This document shows positions 1 to 5,412 of a DNA stretch of 6,524 bases, piece after piece. Location of the stretch: positions 1 to 6,524 of the forward strand of contig JADLDQ010000221.1 in NCBI GenBank assembly GCA_020846575.1, in the 5' to 3' direction. Position 1 is the first letter of the stretch. Each line of letters begins with the position of its first letter. Under the pieces are notes generated by a model. It was not told the DNA's origin, made no database searches, and saw nothing but the letters and a program-made list of their open reading frames with translations. The stretch comes from Burkholderiales bacterium. GTDB lineage: Bacteria > Pseudomonadota > Gammaproteobacteria > Burkholderiales > SG8-39. The position numbers and the translations under genes are program-made.

Positions 1-37
1 GGTGCATTTCCCAGGGCACGACGACTTCTCGTTTCAT
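1..37 (-). CDS. Start of a further gene, cut by the left edge (unidentified; RidA-like only a guess)
   Basis: Only the first 12 codons are visible, reading MKREVVVPWEMH before the window ends. The start is supported by an ATG at 37..35 preceded by GGAG at 47..44 with a 6-nt spacer. The same GGAGAAAGC string precedes the chosen start of the Bug C gene. The gene lies 185 bp downstream of the Bug C stop on the same strand, so it could be the last gene of the unit or have its own promoter. A short N-terminus of the type M-K-R-x-V-V-x-P resembles RidA-family enamine/imine deaminases, which would suit a catabolic cluster, but 12 residues cannot establish a family. What is seen is a good start signal and an open frame; everything about function is a guess. 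Confidence 0.5.
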   Translation of the reverse strand, partial: MKREVVVPWEMH

Positions 38-43
38 GGCTTT

Positions 44-47
44 CTCC
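44..47 (-). promoter_or_regulatory. Ribosome binding site of the left-edge gene
   Basis: On the minus strand GGAG sits 6 nt before the ATG at 37. It is the main reason for believing that a gene begins here and not just an accidental open frame. Confidence 0.5.
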
Positions 48-191
48 GGATGTGGCGAAGATGGCAGGCGTATGGGCGCAAGAAGCAGCTTTCGCTGAAG
101 TGGGAGAGCGCGTGGGACGAACGGCGCCTCGTGGCCCGGTCGAGCGGTTCAGTCGCATGTCCCGAGCGTGCGCGTCGGGTACCAAGCTCTG

Positions 192-220
192 CGCGCGGCC
201 CCGCGCGGCCGGCGCCGGCC
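192..220 (-). terminator. Paired GC-rich hairpins after Bug C, possible terminator or mRNA 3' stabiliser
   Basis: Just 2 nt past the Bug C stop lies a perfect 14-bp palindrome, GGCCGGCGCCGGCC (207-220). It is followed by an inverted repeat with 7-bp arms, CGCGCGG and CCGCGCG, around a 2-nt centre (192-207). Read as minus-strand RNA, both could fold tightly. There is no T-run after them, so they do not meet the standard for a classical Rho-independent terminator. They may only slow polymerase, protect the mRNA end, or be a chance result of extreme GC content. Confidence 0.35.
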
Positions 221-222
221 CG

Positions 223-1209
223 CTACTTGACCCTGATACCGGCATCGCGGACCAGCCTGGTCCAGCGCCGGGTATCGCTGTCGATCAGGGCGCCGAACTC
301 CTCGGCGCTGCTCGCGCGCGCCACCGCCCCGCCCTTGGCGATCGCCGCCGCGACCTCGGGCTCGGCCACGGCCTGGCGCAGCGCCGCGTTGAGCCTTTTC
401 ACGATGTCGCCTGCGAGCCCGCGCGGGCCGACGACACCCAGCCAGCCCTGCACGACGAAGCCCGCGATTCCGGCCTCCGACACCGTCGGCACGTCGGGCA
501 GCAGGCTGGTGCGCGCGGGACCCGTGGTCGCCAGGACGCGCACCTTGCCGCCCCGCGCCTGCGGCGCGAGCACCGATTCGATCTCCACGGTCATCGGGAT
601 CTGCCCCGAGATGACGGCGGTCACCGGCGCCGTGCCGCCCTTGTAAGGCACGTGCAGCAGCTGGATCCCCGCGTTGGCCGAGAGCAGTTCGCCCACCAGG
701 TGCTGGCCCGAGCCGACTCCGCCGGTCCCGTACCCGATCGTCCCGGGGCGCGCCCTGGCCGCCTCCAGCAGTTCGCGCAGCGAGCCGATCGGGCTGTGCG
801 CGCCGACCGCGATGGCGTAGGCGAAGGTGTTGACCGTGGAGAGCGGCGTGAAGTCCTTCACCGGGTCGTAGCCCGCGTCGGGATTCAACGCGACCCCGGT
901 GGTGAACCCCGTCGGCACCATCAACAGCGTATGGGCGTCGCTCGCGGCCTGGCGCACGAAGTTGAACGCCACCGCCCCGCCCGCCCCCGGCCGGTTGTCC
1001 ACCACGACCGGCTGGCCGAGGATCTCGCCGAGACGCTTCGCCACGATGCGCGCGTTGATGTCGACGTTACCCCCGGGCGCGGCGCCCACCACCAGCTTCA
1101 CCGGGTGCGACGGATAGCCGCCCTGCGCAAGCGCAGCCGCCTGGACTGCCGCCAGCGCGAGCGCCGCCAGCCAGCGGGCGCCCGCGCTTCGTATCGATTC
1201 GATGCCCAT
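223..1209 (-). CDS. Bug/TctC-family periplasmic solute-binding protein (Bug C)
   Basis: This is an extracytoplasmic binding protein of the tripartite tricarboxylate transporter (Bug) family, expected to bind a small organic acid or related compound in the periplasm. It has 328 residues, normal for the family. A Sec signal peptide (about residues 1-28, ending ALA before Gln29) precedes the mature Venus-flytrap domain. Family marks seen are PGGNVD at 45-50, NRPGAGG at 72-78, VPYKGG at 187-192 and LPDVPTV at 237-243. I chose the ATG at 1209 because GGAG lies 8 nt before it and the signal peptide then begins normally. An in-frame ATG at 1236 would overlap the dehydrogenase stop as ATGA and add nine polar residues, but has no good ribosome binding site. 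It is the last gene of a unit with Bug B, cupin and dehydrogenase. It resembles Bug A more than Bug B. The ligand is unknown. Confidence 0.93.
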   Translation of the reverse strand: MGIESIRSAGARWLAALALAAVQAAALAQGGYPSHPVKLVVGAAPGGNVDINARIVAKRLGEILGQPVVVDNRPGAGGAVAFNFVRQAASDAHTLLMVPTGFTTGVALNPDAGYDPVKDFTPLSTVNTFAYAIAVGAHSPIGSLRELLEAARARPGTIGYGTGGVGSGQHLVGELLSANAGIQLLHVPYKGGTAPVTAVISGQIPMTVEIESVLAPQARGGKVRVLATTGPARTSLLPDVPTVSEAGIAGFVVQGWLGVVGPRGLAGDIVKRLNAALRQAVAEPEVAAAIAKGGAVARASSAEEFGALIDSDTRRWTRLVRDAGIRVK

Positions 1210-1217
1210 CCTGCTTT

Positions 1218-1221
1218 CTCC
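1218..1221 (-). promoter_or_regulatory. Ribosome binding site deciding the Bug C start
   Basis: GGAG on the minus strand lies 8 nt upstream of the ATG at 1209. It falls inside the longer reading that begins at 1236, which lacks such a site, so it favours 1209 as the true start. Confidence 0.6.
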
Positions 1222-1232
1222 ACTCGAGGATT

Positions 1233-2171
1233 TCATACGACCCGATTGATCACCGGCTCGCCGGCGAAATGCAGCCTCAGGTTCTCCAGTTGCCGGTGCG
1301 CCATGGCGGTGCGCGTCTCCACCGTGTAGGTTCCCACGTGCGGGTGCAGCACCACGTTGTCCATGGCGATGAAGCGCGGATCGCTCCGCGGGTCGTTACG
1401 GAACGTGTCCAGACCCGCGCCGGCGATCCTGTTGTGCTGCAGATACTCGATCAGCACCGGCTCGTCCACCACCGAGCCGCGCGCCACGTTGATCAGGTAG
1501 CCGCGCGGCCCCAGCGCATCGAGGACGGCGGCGTTCACCATGTTCTCGGTCTGCGGGCCGCCGGGCAGCGCGAGCACCAGCACGTCGCAGTTCGCCGCCA
1601 GCGTGACCGGGTCGGGATCGTACGGGTAGGGGACGTCCTTCCTGCGCCGGTTGTGGTAGCGGACTTTCATGCCGAACGCGAGCGCGCGCGGCGCCACCGC
1701 CGCTCCGATGCCCCCCAGCCCGAGGATGCCGAGCGTTTTTCCGCCCAGCGCGGTCGCCGGCGGGAACGTGTTCGGCGCTGTCCACTTTCCGCTGCGCACG
1801 AAGGCGTCCGCCTGCGGAAAGCGGCGCATGACGTTCAGCATCATGCCCATGACGGTGTCGGCCACGCAGTTCTCCACCACCCCGATCACGTTTGCGACCA
1901 CGACGCCGCGGCGCCTCGCCGCCGCCAGGTCGATCTTCTCGGTCCCGTCGCCGTAGTGCGAGATGATCTCCAGCTTCGGCAGCGCCTCGATCAGCGCCGC
2001 GTCCACCCCGCCCTGCGCGAAGGTCGCGATGCCCCGCACGTTCGCGCCGACGCTGCTCAGGAACGCCGCCCGATCCGCCGCCTCGTAGAGCCTGTGGCAC
2101 CGGTACTGCCCCTCGAGCAGTTCCTGCGCCGGGGAAGGGATTCGCGTGGTCAGTATGAGTTCGACGGGCAT
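1233..2171 (-). CDS. D-isomer-specific 2-hydroxyacid dehydrogenase (hydroxypyruvate/glyoxylate reductase type)
   Basis: This cytoplasmic oxidoreductase should interconvert a 2-oxo acid and a D-2-hydroxy acid with a nicotinamide cofactor. The product is 312 residues, usual for the family. The Rossmann motif GLGGIG is at 151-156. The second strand ends in HNRRR (173-177), a positively charged stretch without the Asp that marks NAD users, so NADP(H) is likely. Catalytic Arg231 lies in NVARGSVVDE and catalytic His278 in HPHVG. The expected acidic residue 18 positions before that His is Asp260 (FRNDP), where the family usually has Glu. The start at 2171 fits the family N-terminus. An upstream extension to 2297 overlaps the cupin gene out of frame and was dropped. 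There is no clear ribosome binding site, so coupling to the cupin gene ending 23 nt earlier is possible. The exact substrate (hydroxypyruvate, glyoxylate or other) cannot be told. Confidence 0.92.
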   Translation of the reverse strand: MPVELILTTRIPSPAQELLEGQYRCHRLYEAADRAAFLSSVGANVRGIATFAQGGVDAALIEALPKLEIISHYGDGTEKIDLAAARRRGVVVANVIGVVENCVADTVMGMMLNVMRRFPQADAFVRSGKWTAPNTFPPATALGGKTLGILGLGGIGAAVAPRALAFGMKVRYHNRRRKDVPYPYDPDPVTLAANCDVLVLALPGGPQTENMVNAAVLDALGPRGYLINVARGSVVDEPVLIEYLQHNRIAGAGLDTFRNDPRSDPRFIAMDNVVLHPHVGTYTVETRTAMAHRQLENLRLHFAGEPVINRVV

Positions 2172-2194
2172 GAACAGTTCGTGCGCCGCGCGCC

Positions 2195-3034
2195 CTACAC
2201 GCCGCCGGTCGATTCGGGCCTGGAGAAGCTGTGCGCCCGGATCTCGCGCGAAGGCTTGCCGCCCCGGACGTTCTTGCCGGTCGGAAGCCAGGTACACGCC
2301 TTTTCCGGCTCCACCCAGACGGTCTTCGCGCCCGCCGGGACGAAGAACTCCGAAAACACCATGTCGGCGTCCTCGCCGCCGCGCAGCGCGTGCGTCTCCC
2401 GGTCGTCGTAGTACACCAGGTCGCCCTCCCGGACCGCGAACGATTCGTCTCCCGCGTACGCGGTGCCGCCGCCGCTCAGGAAATACATGAAGTGCGCGGC
2501 GCCGAGGTGGTAGTGCCGGGGCGCCTCGGTGCGCGGCGGATAGATGATCATCTCGCCTTTGATCGCCTGGGTCCCGAACAGCGCCGGCGTGGCGAGGTAG
2601 ATGCGCTTCCTCGCGTCGTGCTTGGATTCGAGCAGCGGCTCGTTCTTCCAGTCCACCACCCGGTAGGCGGGTGGCTGCGCGGCGAAGCCCGGATCGAGCG
2701 CCGCGGCGTCGGGCACCTGCGCCACAAGCAGCGCCGCTCCCGATTCGGCGGTGATCGAACCACCGAAACCCGGTGGCAGGAACACCACGTGGGCGTCACT
2801 GAGGCGCTGGTGCCCCCCGGCGCCTGCGACATCGATCGCGCCGCGCAGCACCTGGAACCAGGCGAGGTCGCCCGGGGCGACGCTCAACGCGAACTCGGCG
2901 CGCGCCTCCATTTCGAGGCAGTCGAGCCGGAACTTGATGCCGGGGACGACGTCCCCGTTCAGCAGCGAACGGCGGCGCACGCCTGGCGCCAGGTCCTCGG
3001 CGCGCACTCGATCGACATTCAGATGTACGGCCAC
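2195..3034 (-). CDS. Two-domain cupin protein, function unknown
   Basis: The 279-residue product has two cupin-like halves and no signal peptide, so it should be cytoplasmic. The N-terminal half (about 45-110) has the barrel pattern but no HxH motif and probably binds no metal. The C-terminal half (about 155-235) keeps a metal site: HYH at 174-176, His181 in the place usually taken by Glu, and His215 in the second cupin motif. About 45 residues follow the second barrel. The overall plan recalls bicupins such as (S)-ureidoglycine aminohydrolase or ring-cleaving dioxygenases, but I recognise no specific family. The start is GTG at 3034, supported by AAAGGAG five nt before it, with no competing ATG. 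It sits between Bug B (67 bp upstream) and the dehydrogenase (23 bp downstream) in one probable operon, suggesting an isomerase, hydrolase or dioxygenase step on the imported compound. Confidence 0.88.
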   Translation of the reverse strand: MAVHLNVDRVRAEDLAPGVRRRSLLNGDVVPGIKFRLDCLEMEARAEFALSVAPGDLAWFQVLRGAIDVAGAGGHQRLSDAHVVFLPPGFGGSITAESGAALLVAQVPDAAALDPGFAAQPPAYRVVDWKNEPLLESKHDARKRIYLATPALFGTQAIKGEMIIYPPRTEAPRHYHLGAAHFMYFLSGGGTAYAGDESFAVREGDLVYYDDRETHALRGGEDADMVFSEFFVPAGAKTVWVEPEKACTWLPTGKNVRGGKPSREIRAHSFSRPESTGGV

Positions 3035-3039
3035 CGTGA

Positions 3040-3046
3040 CTCCTTT
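3040..3046 (-). promoter_or_regulatory. Strong ribosome binding site supporting the GTG start of the cupin gene
   Basis: AAAGGAG on the minus strand is separated by 5 nt from the GTG at 3034. This near-consensus site makes the unusual start codon credible. Confidence 0.75.
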
Positions 3047-3101
3047 GCACCCGGTTCACGACGCACCGCAGCGCACGCGCCGTCGCAATGCCCGGTGTCA
3101 C

Positions 3102-4073
3102 TCACTGCGGCTTGATGCCCGCGATGGCGACCGCCTCGGCCCAGCGCCCGAGCTCGGCCTCCAGGAACGCCGCGTATTGCGCCGTCGTGGACCCGATGAC
3201 GTCCACGCTCTGGACGTCGAGCTTCTGGCGCACATCCGCCTGCTTGAGGACCGCCGCGATGTCCGACGAGAGACGCTCCAGCAGATCGGCGCGCGTGCCC
3301 GCGCGCATACCCAGTCCGCTGAACCAGTACCCGAGTTCCACACCGGGGAACCCGGCCTCGGCAAGGGTGGGCACATCGGGCAGGAAACGCGAGCGCTGCG
3401 GCGCGCCGATCGCCAGGACGCGCACCGTGCCCGCGCCCAGCTGGGCGGCGAGATCCAACTGGGTGGTGAGCAGCATGGCGACGTGACCGCCGACGAGGTC
3501 GGCCAGCGCCGGCGCCGACCCCTTGTAGGGCACATTCAACAGCTCGATCTTCAGACGGCGCGCCAGCAGCGCACCGGACAGATGTCCCACGCCGCCGTTG
3601 ATGTAGGCATGAGTCACCTTGCCCGGGCGCTCCTTCGCGAGCGCCACCAGGGACGCGAATGTCCCGGCGGGGAAGTCCCTGCCGACCGCCACCAGCATCG
3701 GCGCGCGCGCCACCAGCGACAGCGGCGCGAAGTCCCGTCTCACATCGTAAGGCAGCTTCGCCACGGTATAGGGCGTGATGACGAACGGCGGGGCCGCCAG
3801 CAGCAAAGTGTGTCCGTCGGCCGGCTGCCTGGCCACGTACTCGGCGCCGATGATCCCGGCCGCGCCCGGCCGGTTGTCCACGATCACGGATTGCCCGATG
3901 CGCTCGGCGAGGCCCGCGCCCACGAGCCGGGCCTGCACGTCCGACGAGCCGCCGGGCGGGTAAGGGACCACGAGGCGAAGCGGCTTGGCGATCTCGGCCT
4001 GCGCCAGCGCCGCGCACGCGGCGAACGCCGCCGCGAAGCCTGCCGCCAGCCGGATGAAATTGCGGGTCTGCAT
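3102..4073 (-). CDS. Bug/TctC-family periplasmic solute-binding protein (Bug B)
   Basis: This is a second periplasmic binding protein of the Bug family, 323 residues long. A Sec signal peptide covers about residues 1-24, with likely cleavage after ALA before Gln25. A Cys at 20 has Phe at the -3 position, so a lipoprotein is unlikely. It shows the textbook family pattern: VPYPPGGSSD at 36-45, NRPGAAG at 67-73, VPYKG at 181-185 and LPDVPT at 231-236. It lacks the SGxHLV segment shared by Bug A and Bug C, so it belongs to a different branch and may bind a different ligand. The ATG at 4073 has AAGGA 5 nt upstream. It is the first gene of the left-hand unit, with a candidate promoter and palindromic operator in the gap before it. 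No transporter membrane subunit accompanies it. Confidence 0.94.
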   Translation of the reverse strand: MQTRNFIRLAAGFAAAFAACAALAQAEIAKPLRLVVPYPPGGSSDVQARLVGAGLAERIGQSVIVDNRPGAAGIIGAEYVARQPADGHTLLLAAPPFVITPYTVAKLPYDVRRDFAPLSLVARAPMLVAVGRDFPAGTFASLVALAKERPGKVTHAYINGGVGHLSGALLARRLKIELLNVPYKGSAPALADLVGGHVAMLLTTQLDLAAQLGAGTVRVLAIGAPQRSRFLPDVPTLAEAGFPGVELGYWFSGLGMRAGTRADLLERLSSDIAAVLKQADVRQKLDVQSVDVIGSTTAQYAAFLEAELGRWAEAVAIAGIKPQ

Positions 4074-4078
4074 GGAGG

Positions 4079-4083
4079 TCCTT
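4079..4083 (-). promoter_or_regulatory. Ribosome binding site of Bug B
   Basis: AAGGA on the minus strand lies 5 nt before the ATG at 4073 and supports that start. Confidence 0.65.
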
Positions 4084-4099
4084 CGAAACAGCAGGTCGC

Positions 4100-4105
4100 A
4101 TTATC
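4100..4105 (-). promoter_or_regulatory. Candidate -10 box for the Bug B-cupin-dehydrogenase-Bug C unit
   Basis: GATAAT on the minus strand matches the sigma-70 -10 consensus at five of six positions and lies in a locally AT-rich spot of a very GC-rich region. It would place the transcript start about 20 nt before the Bug B ATG. No good -35 hexamer sits 16-18 nt upstream, so the promoter would be weak or need an activator. Confidence 0.35.
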
Positions 4106-4120
4106 TTACCGTGAGTAAGA
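4104..4120. promoter_or_regulatory. Palindrome TCTTAC-N5-GTAAGA, candidate operator
   Basis: This is a perfect inverted repeat with 6-bp arms and a 5-bp spacer, centred 39 bp upstream of the Bug B start and overlapping the candidate -10 box by 2 bp. Short AT-containing palindromes of the TTAC-N5-GTAA type are common for TetR- and GntR-family regulators; assigning one here is inference. A repressor bound here would block the promoter. No regulator gene is present in the window. Confidence 0.45.
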
Positions 4121-4184
4121 GACTTCTCGCGCCCAACGCGCTCCAGCCGCCCTGATTCGCGCGCGGTTTGGCCTCGCGCCGCGC

Positions 4185-4276
4185 GCGCTTGTCGCGGCGG
4201 CGGCAGCGCGCTTGCCTCGGTGGCGGCAACGCGCTTGCCCCGGTGGCGGCAACGCGCTTGCCCCGGTGGCGGTCGG
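4185..4276. repeat. Four-copy 23-bp direct tandem repeat
   Basis: Four head-to-tail units start at 4185, 4208, 4231 and 4254, each opening with GCGCTTG, at an exact 23-bp period. Units 2 and 3 differ by one base, unit 1 differs from unit 3 at four positions, and unit 4 matches unit 3 for 19 bases and then diverges. Units 2 and 3 each contain TTGCC and GGCAA arms around 8 bases, so each can form a small hairpin. The near-identity of the inner copies suggests recent expansion by slippage, as in variable-number tandem repeats. No spacers separate the units, so this is not CRISPR. Confidence 0.85.
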
Positions 4277-4370
4277 CGAATTCATGATCCCGGAAGCGGT
4301 GCGCGCCAGCGGCGTCACGGCGCCCGCCATCCGCTGCGGGATCGCCGGACCGCACCTGCGGCGCCGTTCT

Positions 4371-4418
4371 CCGGCGCTTGCGCCGCCGGGCGCTCCGGCG
4401 CTGGCGCCGCCGGGCGCC
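4371..4418. repeat. Two-copy 24-bp tandem repeat with internal hairpins, possible 3' end of Bug A transcript
   Basis: Units 4371-4394 and 4395-4418 differ at only two positions. Each contains the inverted repeat CGGCGC-NN-GCGCCG (4372-4385 and 4396-4409). The array lies 17 bp beyond the Bug A stop, where the hairpins could stabilise the mRNA end or aid termination. There is no T-run, so it is not a classical terminator. Confidence 0.7.
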
Positions 4419-4434
4419 GCCCGGCCCAGGCCGT

Positions 4435-5412
4435 CTATTGCGGCGCCGAGATCTTCTGTTCGTGGATCAGCTTCGTCCAGCGCGCGACGTCGGAGCGCAG
4501 GAAGTCCTGCGCCTCGCGCGGACTCGTGGGCCAGGCGCTGGCCGCCTGCACCCGCAGGGTCTCCTGCGTATCGGGGCGCTTGAGCGCGGCGAGCACCGCT
4601 TCGTTGAGCCGCGCGAGAATGGCGGCGTTGAGATTCCTGGGTGCGGCCAGCGCGTACCAGGAGCTGATGTCGATGTCGGGCAGCAGCGTCTCGGCCACCG
4701 TGGGCACCTCGGGCAGGAGCGGCGCGCGCTCGCGCGAAGTCACCACCAGCGCCTTGACCTTGCCGCTGCGGATGAAACCCGCGGTGCCGGCGAGCGAGGT
4801 GAAGATGATCGGCACCTCGCCCGAGACGACCGCCAGCATCGGCGCCGAGCCTCCCTTGTAGGGAACATGAGTCAGCGAGATGCCGGTGCGGACCTGGATC
4901 AGCTCGGCCACCAGGTGCATGCCGCTGCCCACGCCGCCCGAGCCGTAGTTGATCCTTCCCGGCGCGGCGCGCGCGGCGCTCATCAGATCCTGGATCGTCC
5001 CGAAGCTGGTCTTGGGGCCGGCGAGTATCACGAACGCCGAGCGGGCGATCATCGAGACCATGGCGAAATCGTCGACCGCATCGTAGGGGAGCGACGGGTA
5101 CAGGCCAGGCGCGGCCGCGTGCCCCGAAGCCATGAGGAACAAGGTGTAGCCGTCGGCTTCGCTGCGGGCCGCGAACGCCGCGCCCACCGTTCCGCCGGCG
5201 CCGGGCTTGCCCTCGACGATCGCCTGCTGGCCGAACTGCTCGGAGAATCGCGCCGCCATCATGCGCGCGGTGGTGTCCACCGGACCGCCGCTGGTGAAGC
5301 CGTGGACGATGCGGATCAGCTTCGCCGGGTAGCGTTCGGCCGACTGGGCGAACGCCCCGCCGGCGCTCGCCGCGGCCACGGCAAGGAAGAGGACTGGCAG
5401 CATTCTTTTCAT
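4435..5412 (-). CDS. Bug/TctC-family periplasmic solute-binding protein (Bug A)
   Basis: This third periplasmic binding protein of the Bug family has 325 residues and a Sec signal peptide (about 1-22, ending AFA before Gln23). The fold marks are present but altered in the first ligand loop: HGFTSGGPVD (37-46) in place of the usual VPFPPGG-type stretch, and EGKPGAGG (67-74) in place of ENRPGAGG. VPYKGG at 183-188 and LPEVPTV at 233-239 are normal. The changed loop suggests an altered ligand preference; this is inference. Its ATG overlaps the amidohydrolase stop as ATGA, and GGAG lies 8 nt upstream, so the two genes are probably translated together and linked in function. A longer open frame running upstream to 6459 is an out-of-frame reading of the amidohydrolase, not a fusion. 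Confidence 0.94.
   Translation of the reverse strand: MKRMLPVLFLAVAAASAGGAFAQSAERYPAKLIRIVHGFTSGGPVDTTARMMAARFSEQFGQQAIVEGKPGAGGTVGAAFAARSEADGYTLFLMASGHAAAPGLYPSLPYDAVDDFAMVSMIARSAFVILAGPKTSFGTIQDLMSAARAAPGRINYGSGGVGSGMHLVAELIQVRTGISLTHVPYKGGSAPMLAVVSGEVPIIFTSLAGTAGFIRSGKVKALVVTSRERAPLLPEVPTVAETLLPDIDISSWYALAAPRNLNAAILARLNEAVLAALKRPDTQETLRVQAASAWPTSPREAQDFLRSDVARWTKLIHEQKISAPQ

Larger units (their letters stand above)
38..222. other. Non-coding gap between Bug C and the left-edge gene
   Basis: This 185-bp stretch carries no credible gene on either strand. Plus-strand open frames crossing it are antisense shadows that continue through the Bug C gene. Next to the Bug C stop it holds two GC-only inverted repeats, listed separately. 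I found no convincing -35/-10 pair for the left-edge gene, so it may be read through from upstream. Confidence 0.6.
4074..4434. other. 361-bp non-coding gap dividing the cluster into two units
   Basis: No credible gene lies here on either strand. Open frames crossing it have low-complexity Ala/Arg/Pro/Gly translations typical of GC-rich shadow frames. From the Bug A side it holds a 24-bp repeat in two copies, about 95 bp of unremarkable GC-rich sequence, a 23-bp repeat in four copies, and then the palindrome, -10 box and ribosome binding site serving Bug B. All other gaps in the cluster are under 190 bp, so this is the one natural break. Confidence 0.7.

Noticed and set aside
86..97. Small hairpin CAGC-GAAA-GCTG in the left gap
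   Set aside because: The stem is only 4 bp and does not extend; such a structure is expected by chance.
52..1329. Long plus-strand open frame of 425 codons
   Set aside because: It runs antisense to Bug C, is rich in Arg/Ala/His/Gly, shows no domain and arises from GC-biased third positions of the minus-strand gene.
2172..2297. Longer N-terminus for the dehydrogenase
   Set aside because: The extra 42 residues overlap the cupin gene in another frame and do not resemble the family; homology-like sequence begins at the ATG at 2171.
2751..4118. Long plus-strand open frame of 455 codons
   Set aside because: It lies antisense to the cupin and Bug B genes, both clearly recognised on the minus strand, and has a low-complexity translation.
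4185..4276. CRISPR array
   Set aside because: The 23-bp units are directly adjacent with no unique spacers and no cas genes are nearby.
4101..4355. 84-codon minus-strand open frame in the large gap
   Set aside because: It spans the tandem repeat and the palindrome, has no good ribosome binding site, and its Arg/Ala/Gly-rich translation is typical of GC-rich noise.
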